In this document: positions 34,196 through 42,497 of the stretch, one piece after another
Layout: each line of letters starts with the position of its first letter
How positions within the stretch are numbered: position 1 is the stretch's first letter
Assembly: GCF_019192735.1 (NCBI RefSeq)
Contig: NZ_JAHTKP010000009.1
Coordinates: 62,001 to 126,000 of the forward strand
Direction of reading: 5' to 3'
DNA: 64,000 nt
Source: Kitasatospora aureofaciens
GTDB lineage: Bacteria > Actinomycetota > Actinomycetes > Streptomycetales > Streptomycetaceae
Made by a program: the position numbers and the translations under genes
Notes under the pieces: generated by a model
The model's database searches: none
What the model was told of the DNA's origin: nothing
The model's input: the letters and a program-made list of their open reading frames with translations, nothing else

Positions 34196-35359
34196 TCAGA
34201 AGGCGTTGACGCCGGTGAGCGCGCGCCCGATGAGCAGCTGGTGGATCTGGCTGGTGCCCTCGTAGAGGGTCATGACCCGCGCGTCGCGCAGGTACTTGCC
34301 GACCGGATACTCGTCGATGAAGCCGTAGCCGCCGAACACCTGGAGCGCGTTGTTGGCGGCCCGGACGGCGGCCTCGCTCGCGTAGAGCTTGGCGACGGAG
34401 GACTCGGTGGCGAACGGCAGGCCGCGCTCGATGTGGTCGGCGACCTTCCAGGTGAGCAGCCGGGCGGCCTCGAGGTCGACGGCGATGCCGGCCAGCAGTT
34501 CCTGGACGAGCTGGTGCGAGGCGATCGGCTTGCCGAACTGCTCGCGCTCCCCGGCGTAGCGGACGGCGGCGTCCAGGCAGGCGCGGGCGATGCCGACGCA
34601 CCCGGCGGCGACCGACATCCGGCCCTTGGCGAGCGCGCTCATCGCCACGCTGAACCCCTTGCCGATCGCGCCGAGCCGGGCACTGTCGGGCACCCGGACC
34701 TGGTCGAAGGCGAGTTCGGCGGTGGCCTGGCCGCGCAGGCCGAGCTTGCCGTGGATCTCGGTGCGGGTGAAGCCGGGCAGGTCGGTGGGGACGAGGAAGG
34801 CGGTGATGCCCTTGTGGCCCTGCCGGTCCGGGTCGCTGCCGCCGGTGCGGGCGAAGACGAGGGCGACGTCGGCCCAGGTGCCGTTGGTGATGAACGTCTT
34901 GGCGCCGCTGATCAGCCAGTCCTCGCCGTCCCGGACGGCCCGGGTGGTGAGGTTGGCCGCGTCCGAGCCGGTGCCGGGCTCGGTGAGCGCGAAGCAGCCG
35001 AGCGCCTCGCCGGCGGTGAGCCGGGGGAGCCAGTGCCGCTTCTGCTCCTCCGTGCCGTAGCCGTTGATCGACTTGGCGACCAGGCCGAGCGAGACCGAGA
35101 CGATGCCGCGCACGGCCGAGTCGCCGCGGCCGAGCTCCTCCAGGACGAGGCAGTAGGCGAGGTGGTCGCCGCCGCTGCCGCCGTACTCCTCGGGGAGGGT
35201 GAGGCCGAGGAAGCCGAGTTTGCCCAGTTTGCCGATGATCGCGCGGTCGACGGACTCGGCGCGGTCCCACGCGGCGGCGTACGGCGCGATCTCGCGGTCG
35301 GTGAACTCGGCGGCGAGATCCCGGACGGCGGCCTGTTCCTCGGACAGCTCCAGATTCAC
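34196..35359 (-). CDS. Acyl-CoA dehydrogenase
   Basis: 387 residues, standard length. CFALTEPGTGSDAANLTTRAV is the first ACAD signature. QVFGGYGFIDEYPVGKYLRDARVMTLYEGTSQIHQLLIGRAL is the second, with the catalytic Glu in YEGTSQ. It is a FAD flavoprotein of short- or medium-chain type. The start is GTG 35357-35359 with GGAG 4 bp upstream. This start is the last of four tandem copies of a 14-bp GGAG-GTG module (see 35355-35410). It is the first gene of an oxidation cassette with a thiolase and a fabG-like gene, divergent from a TetR regulator. Confidence 0.95.
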   Translation of the reverse strand: MNLELSEEQAAVRDLAAEFTDREIAPYAAAWDRAESVDRAIIGKLGKLGFLGLTLPEEYGGSGGDHLAYCLVLEELGRGDSAVRGIVSVSLGLVAKSINGYGTEEQKRHWLPRLTAGEALGCFALTEPGTGSDAANLTTRAVRDGEDWLISGAKTFITNGTWADVALVFARTGGSDPDRQGHKGITAFLVPTDLPGFTRTEIHGKLGLRGQATAELAFDQVRVPDSARLGAIGKGFSVAMSALAKGRMSVAAGCVGIARACLDAAVRYAGEREQFGKPIASHQLVQELLAGIAVDLEAARLLTWKVADHIERGLPFATESSVAKLYASEAAVRAANNALQVFGGYGFIDEYPVGKYLRDARVMTLYEGTSQIHQLLIGRALTGVNAF

Positions 35360-35410
35360 GGCGACTCCTTCACGGCGACTCCTTCACGGCGACTCCTTCA
35401 CGGCGACTCC
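35355..35410 (-). repeat. Four tandem copies of a 14-bp ribosome-binding-site/start module
   Basis: On the minus strand the unit GGAGTCGCCGTGAA is repeated four times. Each contains GGAG and, 4 bp later, GTG (GTGs at 35399-35401, 35385-35387, 35371-35373 and 35357-35359). The last GTG starts the acyl-CoA dehydrogenase. Because 14 is not a multiple of 3, each earlier GTG reads GTG AAG GAG TCG CCG TGA, and its stop overlaps the next GTG as GTGA. Confidence 0.92.
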
Positions 35411-35426
35411 AGGCCCCAGACCCAGT

Positions 35427-35445
35427 AAACTAGCGCTGCAAGTTT
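35427..35445. promoter_or_regulatory. Candidate TetR operator in the divergent promoter region
   Basis: AAACTAGCGCTGCAAGTTT is an imperfect dyad (AAACTnGC...GCnAGTTT, 14 of 19 positions symmetric) in the 200-bp gap between the acyl-CoA dehydrogenase and the divergent TetR gene. Size, symmetry and place fit a TetR operator serving both directions. Confidence 0.55.
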
Positions 35446-35562
35446 TATGGGGGGACTGTAGCCCGACCGGCCCGCGCTGGGAAGAGGCGCCTGCCAGAAT
35501 CGGTCCCCACCCACCCGGCCGGAGGAACGGCCGGGGAGACCGACCCGGAGGAAGGCGCCACG

Positions 35563-36264
35563 ATGGCCCGCCCGCGCACCCCGCTGCTCAGCCGCGAGCG
35601 CATCGTCGCCGCTGCGTTGCAGCTGATCGACGCCGAGGGCCTGGACGCCCTCTCCACCCGCCGCCTCGCCACCGAGCTGTCGGTCAGCGGGCCGTCGCTC
35701 TACAACCACTTCGCCACCAAGGACGAGCTGCTGGACGCGGTGGTGGACACCGTCATCGGCGAAGTCGACTTGTCGATGTTCGGATCCGTTGCCACAGGAA
35801 TCGCCGCCGAAGGAGACGCTGCCGGAGAAGCCGCCGCCGGAGGCCGGGAGACCCCCTGGCCGGACGCGCTGCGCGACTGGGCCCGCTCCTACCGCGCCGC
35901 GCTGGCGGCCCACCCCAACATCGTCCCGGTGCTGGCCCAGGGCCCCGGCCGCCGGCCGAACGCGCTGCGGCTGGCCGACGCCGTCTTCGGCCACCTGGTC
36001 GACGCCGGGTGGCCGCGCGGCCAGGCCACCCGGATCGGCGCGCTCATGCGCTACTTCGTCACCGGTTCGGCGCTGGCCTCCTTCGCGGCCGGGTTCCCGG
36101 CGGACGCCGAGGTGTACGACGCGGCCGACTACCCGCACCTCGGCGAGGCGCACCGCCTGGCCGGACACCGTGGCACCGTCGACGAGGGTGCCTTCGATAC
36201 CGGTCTGGAGGCGCTCCTCGACGGGCTCGCGCTGCGCTTCGAGCGCCTCGCCGAACGACCGTAG
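35563..36264 (+). CDS. TetR family regulator, likely of the adjacent acyl-CoA oxidation genes
   Basis: 233 residues. The helix-turn-helix (about 10-57) reads LSRERIVAAALQLIDAEGLDALSTRRLATELSVSGPSLYNHFATKDELLDAVVD. The C-terminal ligand/dimer domain resembles TetR_C of TetR itself. A low-complexity Ala/Gly/Glu insert (about 80-100) lies between the two and would act as a flexible hinge. ATG 35563 has GGAGGAAGG upstream. It is divergent from the acyl-CoA dehydrogenase operon with a dyad between them, so local repression relieved by an acyl-CoA or small hydrophobic ligand is the natural guess. Confidence 0.87.
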   Translation: MARPRTPLLSRERIVAAALQLIDAEGLDALSTRRLATELSVSGPSLYNHFATKDELLDAVVDTVIGEVDLSMFGSVATGIAAEGDAAGEAAAGGRETPWPDALRDWARSYRAALAAHPNIVPVLAQGPGRRPNALRLADAVFGHLVDAGWPRGQATRIGALMRYFVTGSALASFAAGFPADAEVYDAADYPHLGEAHRLAGHRGTVDEGAFDTGLEALLDGLALRFERLAERP

Positions 36265-36338
36265 TCGAACAGCCGTATCCGAGCGAACGTACCCGAACGA
36301 ACTTCGTGGCATTGCCAGTTACCAGTTACCAGTACCGG

Positions 36339-37625
36339 CTACCCGGGCTCGCGGGCCACGAAGGCCGGCCGCAACGACGGGTCCACCGGGTCGTAGTACC
36401 GGTGGTAGACCGGCGTGAGCCCGCCCGAGACCGGGGGCACGATCCAGCTCCAGTCCGCCGGGGTGGGCCGGCCGAGCCGCTTCTCCTGGGCGACGTGCCT
36501 GAGGAAACGTTCCGACTCGGTGTGGTGGTCGGCGATCGTCACCCCGGCCTCCTGGAAGGAGTGCAGAACGGCGACGTTGAGCTCGATCAGCGCGCGGTCC
36601 CGCCAGAGCGTGCGGTCGCTGGAGGTGTCCAGGCCGAGCCGCTCGGCGACGGTGCCGAGCATGTCGTAGCGGTCGGCGTCGGCGAGGTTGCGGGCGCCGA
36701 TCTCGGTGCCCATGTACCAGCCGTTGAACGGCGCGGCGGGGTAGCGGACCCCGCCGATCTCCAGCGTCATGTCGCTGATCGCCGGCACCGCGTACCAGCG
36801 CAGGCCGAGTTCGGCGAACCAGTCGAACTCGGGGTGGCAGAGCGGCACTTCGAGCGTGGTGTCGTCCGGCAGCTCGTACCACTGCGGGCGCTCGCCGGCC
36901 CGTTCCCGGATCAGCAGCGGCAGCACCTCGAACCGCTCCTCGGCGCACTTCCAGCCCAGGTCCCGGGCGCGGGCAGCGAGTTGGACGCCCGCCGGGTCGC
37001 CGGTGATGCCGTTGGTGATTCCGTCCGTGCCGTCCGGGGCCGGATGGCCCGCGTAGCGGACGAGTTGCTGGTTGACGATGCGGGCGGCGGGGCGGCCGGG
37101 CCGGTCGGGGGCGAACACCGAGACCACCGGGCGGATCCGTCCGCCGTTGCCGGCCAGTCGCAGGTGCTCGAAGCACTCGGCGGCGATGTCGTCGGCCGCG
37201 CTCAGGTGCCGCAGGTCGCGCACCACCAGGCTGCGCCAGTACAGCCGGCCGATGCAGCGGGCCGCGTTGCGCCAGGCGAGCTTGGCGCCGTAGGCGAGTT
37301 CGGCGGGGGTGTGCTCGTAGGTGCCGGTGCGGTCGATCTCGTCGAGGACGGCGCGCACCCGGGCGTCAGGGTCGCCGGCGGCGGGCTGCTCGCGGTGGAA
37401 CTGACGGACGAATTCGGTGGCCTGGTCGGGGTCCGTGAACGGCGGCGCCGCCGGGAGCAGCGAGTCGGTCGGGACGACCGGCCGGAATGCGACAGGTCCC
37501 AGGACGGGTGGCGTGTGCACTGCCGGGGCGTGCACCGCCGGGGCGTGGGTGTGGGCGTACGGGCAGCCGCCGGCGGGCGTGGCGGCGGGTCTGCGGGTGC
37601 GAAGCCGGTTGAAGATCAAGGACAC
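36339..37625 (-). CDS. nos: Bacterial nitric oxide synthase oxygenase
   Basis: 428 residues. WRNAARCIGRLYW holds the axial heme Cys (about residue 124). APFNGWYMGTEIGARNLADADRYDM contains the arginine-binding Glu, and the DRALIELNVAVLHSFQEAGVTIADHHTESERF block is conserved. It oxidises L-arginine to citrulline and NO using heme and a pterin. There is no reductase domain, as in other bacterial NOS, so electrons must come from unlinked partners. The N-terminal 60 residues (CPYAHTHAPA, APAVH repeats, Pro-rich) are an extension over typical bacterial NOS. The start is tentative: GTG 37623-37625 behind AGGAGG. It is preceded by the sugar porter, separated by a strong terminator. No P450 or NRPS (as in thaxtomin clusters) is adjacent. 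Confidence 0.94.
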   Translation of the reverse strand: MSLIFNRLRTRRPAATPAGGCPYAHTHAPAVHAPAVHTPPVLGPVAFRPVVPTDSLLPAAPPFTDPDQATEFVRQFHREQPAAGDPDARVRAVLDEIDRTGTYEHTPAELAYGAKLAWRNAARCIGRLYWRSLVVRDLRHLSAADDIAAECFEHLRLAGNGGRIRPVVSVFAPDRPGRPAARIVNQQLVRYAGHPAPDGTDGITNGITGDPAGVQLAARARDLGWKCAEERFEVLPLLIRERAGERPQWYELPDDTTLEVPLCHPEFDWFAELGLRWYAVPAISDMTLEIGGVRYPAAPFNGWYMGTEIGARNLADADRYDMLGTVAERLGLDTSSDRTLWRDRALIELNVAVLHSFQEAGVTIADHHTESERFLRHVAQEKRLGRPTPADWSWIVPPVSGGLTPVYHRYYDPVDPSLRPAFVAREPG

Positions 37626-37683
37626 ATCCCTCCTGCCGAACAGGAGTACCGGAGGTGTCCGGTCCGCCGCACAGAGTGAACGA

Positions 37684-37730
37684 TTCGGCCCCCGCACCCG
37701 CGCTGATCGCGCTAGGGTGCGGGGGCCGAA
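37684..37730 (-). terminator. Strong hairpin between the sugar porter and nos genes
   Basis: Perfect 16-bp stem TTCGGCCCCCGCACCC (37684-37699) / GGGTGCGGGGGCCGAA (37715-37730) with a 15-nt loop, 16 bp beyond the stop of the porter gene and upstream of nos. It should separate the two transcripts. Confidence 0.85.
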
Positions 37731-37745
37731 GGTCCGACTGTCGGA

Positions 37746-39170
37746 TCAGCCCATGTCCTCCAGCCGGACGCCCTTGGTCTCCTTCATGAACTTGGCCACG
37801 AAGGGGATCGACAGCGCCGCGAAGGCCGCGTACACGAGGTAGGTCGCCGACAGGTTCCACCGCGACATCGACGGGAACGAGACGGTGATCGCCCAGTTGG
37901 CGATCCACTGCGCGGAGGCGGCGACGGAGAGCGCGGCGGCCCGGATGCGGTTCGGGAACATCTCGCCGAGCATCACCCAGACGACCACGCCCCAGGACAT
38001 CGCGAAGAACAGCACGAACGCGTTGGCGGCGATCAGCGCGACGGTGCCCTGGAGGTCGGGCAGCGAGACGTTGTCCCCGCTGCCGGTGGCCGAGGAGAAC
38101 GCCCAGCCGGCCGCGCCGAGGGAAATCGCCATGCCGGCCGAGCCGATCAGGGCGAGCGGCTTGCGGCCGATCCGGTCGACCAGCAGGATCGCGACCACGG
38201 TGCCGAGGATGTTGATGACCGAGCCGATGAAGCTGATCAGCAGCGAGTTGCTCTGGTCGATGCCGACCGACTGCCACAGGATCGACGAGTAGTAGAAGAT
38301 CACGTTGATGCCGACCAGCTGCTGGAAGACCGACAGGCCGATGCCGACCCAGACGACCGGCAGCAGGCCGAACCGGCCGCCGAGCAGATCGCGGAAGCGC
38401 GGGCGGTGGTCGGAGGCGATCAGGGCCTGGACCTCGGCGATCCGGGCGTCGGCGTCGATGCCCTCGCCCTCGACCTCGGCGAGCACCTTGCGGGCGTCGT
38501 CCAGGCGGCCGGCCTGGATCAGGTAGCGCGGGGACTCGGGGATGACCGAGGAGAGCACGAAGTAGACGACGGCCGGGATCACGCAGATGCCGAGCATCCA
38601 CTGCCAGGCCTCCAGGCCGAGCAGGTGGCCGCGGGTCTCGCCGCCGGCCGCGTCCGCCAGCACCCAGTTGACCAGCTGGGATATCGCGATGCCGAGGACG
38701 ATGGCGGCCTGCTGGAAGGAGGCCAGCCGGCCGCGGTACTTGGTCGGCGCGACCTCGGCGATGTAGGTCGGCGCGATCACCGAGGCGATGCCGATGGCGG
38801 CCCCGCCGAGCACCCGCCAGAAGGCGAGGTCCCAGGCGGAGAACGGGAGCATCGAGCCGACCGCGCTGACCGCGAACATCAGCGCGCCCGCCTTCATGAC
38901 CTTGATCCGGCCGTACTTGTCGGCGAAGCGGCCGGCCACCGCGGCGCCCACCGCCGACCCGAGCAGGGCCGAGGAGACGATCAGGCCGGTCACGCCGTCG
39001 CCGACGCCGAACTTCTCCTTGATGCCGGAGACGGCGCCGTTGATCACGGAGCTGTCGTAGCCGAACAGGAATCCGCCGAGGGCTGCGGCGGCGGTGATGA
39101 AGACGACGAAGCCGAGGCGGCCGGGCGCGGAGGCCTCGACCGCCCCGGAGGGCTTCTGGGTGACGCTCAC
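37746..39170 (-). CDS. glcP: Sugar porter family MFS transporter, GlcP-like
   Basis: 474 residues with 12 predicted membrane helices. Sugar-porter signatures are GGFLFGYDSSVINGA, ADKYGRIKVM, PESPRYLI, FQQLVGINVIFYYSSILW, VDRIGRKPLA and the C-terminal PFVAKFMKETKG. The overall wording is very close to the streptomycete glucose permease GlcP, a proton symporter that is the main glucose entry route. The start is GTG 39168-39170, with AGGAG about 8 bp upstream. It is monocistronic, with its own terminator, and 164 bp separate it from the end of egtD. Confidence 0.9.
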   Translation of the reverse strand: MSVTQKPSGAVEASAPGRLGFVVFITAAAALGGFLFGYDSSVINGAVSGIKEKFGVGDGVTGLIVSSALLGSAVGAAVAGRFADKYGRIKVMKAGALMFAVSAVGSMLPFSAWDLAFWRVLGGAAIGIASVIAPTYIAEVAPTKYRGRLASFQQAAIVLGIAISQLVNWVLADAAGGETRGHLLGLEAWQWMLGICVIPAVVYFVLSSVIPESPRYLIQAGRLDDARKVLAEVEGEGIDADARIAEVQALIASDHRPRFRDLLGGRFGLLPVVWVGIGLSVFQQLVGINVIFYYSSILWQSVGIDQSNSLLISFIGSVINILGTVVAILLVDRIGRKPLALIGSAGMAISLGAAGWAFSSATGSGDNVSLPDLQGTVALIAANAFVLFFAMSWGVVVWVMLGEMFPNRIRAAALSVAASAQWIANWAITVSFPSMSRWNLSATYLVYAAFAALSIPFVAKFMKETKGVRLEDMG

Positions 39171-39333
39171 GATCTTGACTCCTGGTACTCAACGCTGAGC
39201 TCGGTAGCCGAGATCGTAACCCCTGTTCGTTTAAGTCTTGTACACCGGGATCCTCAAGTTTTGCTCTGAGAATTCGTAAGGTGAACAACCAAATTGAGCG
39301 CGGACGGCGGGTGCGGCGGAGTCCGAAGGCCGG

Positions 39334-40305
39334 CTACGCCGGGGCGGCCAGCGACAGCCCGAATCGGCCCTCCTCGTCCGTCCACCAGTGGCTCAGCCGC
39401 AGCCCGGCCGACGCCAGCTCGTCGGCCACCCGCTCGCGGCGGAACTTGGCCGACACTTCGGTGCGCAGCTCCTCGCCCCGGTCGAAGTGCACCGGCAGGT
39501 CCAGGGCCGGGATCTTCACGGTCTGCGCGCGCAGCGAGCGCAGCCGCATCTCGATCCACTCCCGCTCCGGGTCCCAGAGCGCGACGTGCTCGAACGCGTC
39601 GGGGTCGAAGTCGGCGGACAGCTCGCGGTTGAGCACGTTGAGCACGTTCCGGTTGAACTCGGCGGTCACCCCGGCCGCGTCGTCGTAGGCGGCGACCAGC
39701 ACCGCCGGGTCCTTGACCAGGTCGGTGCCGAGCAGCAGGAAGTCGCCCGGGTCGAGCGCGGCGCGCAGGCCGCGCAGGAAGGCGGCGCGCTCGTCGGGCA
39801 GCAGGTTGCCGAGGGTGCCGCCGAGGAAGGCGACCAGGCGCGGGCCGCCGTCCGGCGGCAGGCCGAGGCGGGCGGTGAAGTCGGCCAGTACCCCGTGCAC
39901 CGCGAGCCCGGGGTACTCGGCGGCGAGCGCGGTGCCGGCCGCGGTGAGCGCGCTCTCGCTGACGTCCACCGGGACGTAGGTGTGCAGGGTGCCGAGCGCG
40001 TTCAGCGCGTCGAGCAGCAGCCGGGTCTTCTCGGAGGAGCCGGAGCCGAGCTCGACCAGGGTGCGGGCCTTGGTGGCGGCGGCGATCTCGCCGGCCCGGG
40101 CGGTGAGGATGGCCCGCTCGGTGCGGGTCGGGTAGTACTCCGGCAGCCGGGTGATCTCCTCGAACAGCTCGCTGCCCCGCGCGTCGTAGAACCACTTCGG
40201 CGGCAGCCACTTGGGTTCGGACGTCAGACCGTGCTGCACGTCGTGGTGCAAGGCGGTGCTGAAGTGGTCGGCGGGGAGGAGGCGGGTGAGGTCGAAGCTG
40301 TTCAT
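39334..40305 (-). CDS. egtD: L-histidine N-alpha-methyltransferase EgtD
   Basis: 323 residues, normal for the family. [26 protein letters not shown] is the EgtD signature, [20 protein letters not shown] the SAM-binding motif, and the [18 protein letters not shown] segment is conserved. It makes hercynine (trimethylhistidine) from histidine and three SAM. ATG 40303-40305 follows GAGGAA. It is the last gene of egtABCD, 45 bp after egtC. Confidence 0.96.
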   Translation of the reverse strand: MNSFDLTRLLPADHFSTALHHDVQHGLTSEPKWLPPKWFYDARGSELFEEITRLPEYYPTRTERAILTARAGEIAAATKARTLVELGSGSSEKTRLLLDALNALGTLHTYVPVDVSESALTAAGTALAAEYPGLAVHGVLADFTARLGLPPDGGPRLVAFLGGTLGNLLPDERAAFLRGLRAALDPGDFLLLGTDLVKDPAVLVAAYDDAAGVTAEFNRNVLNVLNRELSADFDPDAFEHVALWDPEREWIEMRLRSLRAQTVKIPALDLPVHFDRGEELRTEVSAKFRRERVADELASAGLRLSHWWTDEEGRFGLSLAAPA

Positions 40306-40350
40306 GACAGGGTGGTTCCTCTGTTCAGTAAATGAAGGAAGGGCGCGGGA

Positions 40351-41154
40351 TCAGTCGCGGCCCGGGAGCGGGCGGACGACGACGGTCAGCCGGTCGGCCC
40401 TGTTCGGCTGTTCGGCCGCGTTCGGCTGCTCACCCGCGTCGCCCGGCCCGGCCAGCAGGAGCGAACCGTCCGGGACGGCCGTCCAGCCCCGGTCGTCGTC
40501 GTACGGCTCGGACGCCACCACCACGCCGAGCCCCGGCAGGGTGCGGTGGTGCAGGGTGTCGCCCCAGGCCGTCGCGGCGATCGTCCGGCCGTCGGTGAGC
40601 AGCAGGTTGAGCCGCCCGGTGGTGTGCGCGGTGACGTCCGCGACGGTTCCGGCCAGCGCCTCGCCGAGCCCGGCCCCGGCGCGGAGCCGGTGCAGGGTGA
40701 GCGCCCACAGGAGCGCCGAGTCGGTGCGCGCCTCCAGGTCCAGGAGTTCGGCCGGGGGCAGCAGCGCGGCGAGGGCGTCCACCTTCCCGGGCCAGCCCGC
40801 CACGACGCCGTTGTGGCTGAACAGCCAGTGCCCGGAGGCGAACGGCGCGGCGGCCTGCTCGCCCGCCGCGCAGCCGTCGGTCGCGGAGCGGACGGCCGCC
40901 AGCAGTGCCCGGGTGCGGATCACCCGGGCGAGGTCGGCGAAGGAGGCGTCCGCCCAGATCGGTCCGGCCCGGCGGTAGCGGGCGGGGATGCCGTCCCCGT
41001 CCGCGTACCAGCCGAGGCCGAAGCCGTCGACGTTCACCGTGCCGTACTGCTGCGTCCGCGGCGCCCAGGACTGCCGGTACAGCGCGCACGGCGGCGCCAC
41101 CAGCAGTTCCCCGGGCGCCACCGGCTCACCCAGATAAGCGAGGTGACGGCACAT
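40351..41154 (-). CDS. egtC: Ergothioneine glutamine amidotransferase EgtC
   Basis: 267 residues. MCRHLAYLG exposes the class II amidotransferase nucleophile Cys2 after Met removal. GFGLGWYADG and WLFSHNGVVAGW are the usual glutaminase-fold motifs. It removes glutamate from the gamma-glutamyl-cysteinyl sulfoxide of hercynine. The ATG overlaps the egtB stop by 4 bp. The C-terminus has a short duplicated EQPNAAEQPN segment. It is third in the operon. Confidence 0.95.
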   Translation of the reverse strand: MCRHLAYLGEPVAPGELLVAPPCALYRQSWAPRTQQYGTVNVDGFGLGWYADGDGIPARYRRAGPIWADASFADLARVIRTRALLAAVRSATDGCAAGEQAAAPFASGHWLFSHNGVVAGWPGKVDALAALLPPAELLDLEARTDSALLWALTLHRLRAGAGLGEALAGTVADVTAHTTGRLNLLLTDGRTIAATAWGDTLHHRTLPGLGVVVASEPYDDDRGWTAVPDGSLLLAGPGDAGEQPNAAEQPNRADRLTVVVRPLPGRD

Positions 41155-42497
41155 CAGTCCCTCTCCGCGTCGGCGGCGGTGCGGAATCCGGAGAAGATCT
41201 GCCGCCGGATCGGGTAGTCCCAGTTGCGGAAGGTGCCCCGGCAGGCCACCGGCGCGACCGCGAAGCAGCCGCCGCGCAGCACCTTGTACTCGGGACCGAA
41301 GAAGACCTCCGAGTACTCCTTGTACGGCCACGCCCGGAACCCGGGGTAGGGGTGGAAGTCGCTGGCCGTCCACTCCCACACGTCGCCCATCAACTGCCGT
41401 GCGCCGTACGGGGACTGTCCTTCCGGATAGCTGCCCGCCGGGGCCGGGCGCAGGTGCCGCTGGCCGAGGTTGGCGTGCTCCGGGCCGGGGGTCGCGTCGC
41501 CCCACGGGTAGCGGCGGGAGCGGCCGGTGGCCGGGTCGTGCCGGGCCGCCTTCTCCCACTCCGCCTCGGTCGGCAGCCGCCGCCCGGCCCACCGGGCGTA
41601 CGCGTCCGCCTCGTACCAACTGACGTGCAGGACCGGCTCGTCCAGCGGAACGGGCTCCAGTACGCCGAAGCGGCGGCGCAGCCACTGGCCGTCCTCGTGC
41701 CGCCAGAACAGCGGGGCGGTCAGGCCGGCGTGCTGCCGGTGCGCCCAGCCCTCGGGCGTCCACCAGCGCGGCTCGTCGTAGCCGCCGTCGGCGATGAACC
41801 GCAGGTACGCGCCGTTGGTGACGGGTGTGGTGTCGAGCCGGAACGCCGGGAGGTCGACCACGTGCGCGGGGCGCTCGTTGTCCAGCGCCCACGGCTCGAT
41901 GTCCGTGCCCATCGTGAACGGCCCTGCGGGGACGAGGACTTCGGCGGGCAGGGTGGCCGCGTCGGCGGGTGCGGGCGGCGGCGGGGGAGCGGCCAGCGCC
42001 GGTTCGCCCTTGCGGAGCTGATGGGTGATCAGCATCGTTTCGTCGTGCTGCTGTTCGTGCTGGGCGATCATGCCGAACGCGAACCCGGCGTCCAGCAGCG
42101 GCGCGCCCTCCAGTGGGCTGGCGGAGAGCAGGTCGAGCACCCGTCCGCGCACCTCGTGCGCATACGCGCGGGCCTCGCCCGGCAGCAGCAGCGGCAGGCT
42201 TGGGCGCTCGGCGCGCGGGTGCTGGAAGGCGTCGTACAGCGGGTCGATCTCCGGGTGCATCGGGTCGCGCCCGCCGACGTTGCGCAGCAGCCAGAGCTCC
42301 TCCTGGTTGCCGATGTGCGCCAGGTCCCAGACCAGCGGCGACATCAGCGGCGAGTGCTGGGCCGTGAGGTCACGGTCCTCGACGCAGTCGGTCAGCGCGG
42401 CGGTCCGGGCGCGGGCGGCCAGCAGCTCGGTGGCGATCGTCTCGCGCAGCGCCTCGGCGTCCGCCGGTGCGGCGGCAGGGGGTCGGATGTCGGTCAT
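41154..42497 (-). CDS. egtB: Ergothioneine sulfoxide synthase EgtB
   Basis: 447 residues. The N-terminal DinB-like domain has DLAHIGNQEELWLLR and the iron-binding HEQQHDE (HxxxHxE). The C-terminal FGE-sulfatase domain has GTDIEPWALDNERPAH, RLPTEAEWEKAARHD, GDVWEWTASDFHPYPGF and LRGGCFA. It is a non-heme iron enzyme that joins hercynine and gamma-glutamylcysteine with O2. The ATG overlaps the egtA stop (ATGA), and its own stop overlaps egtC in the same way. Confidence 0.97.
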   Translation of the reverse strand: MTDIRPPAAAPADAEALRETIATELLAARARTAALTDCVEDRDLTAQHSPLMSPLVWDLAHIGNQEELWLLRNVGGRDPMHPEIDPLYDAFQHPRAERPSLPLLLPGEARAYAHEVRGRVLDLLSASPLEGAPLLDAGFAFGMIAQHEQQHDETMLITHQLRKGEPALAAPPPPPAPADAATLPAEVLVPAGPFTMGTDIEPWALDNERPAHVVDLPAFRLDTTPVTNGAYLRFIADGGYDEPRWWTPEGWAHRQHAGLTAPLFWRHEDGQWLRRRFGVLEPVPLDEPVLHVSWYEADAYARWAGRRLPTEAEWEKAARHDPATGRSRRYPWGDATPGPEHANLGQRHLRPAPAGSYPEGQSPYGARQLMGDVWEWTASDFHPYPGFRAWPYKEYSEVFFGPEYKVLRGGCFAVAPVACRGTFRNWDYPIRRQIFSGFRTAADAERD

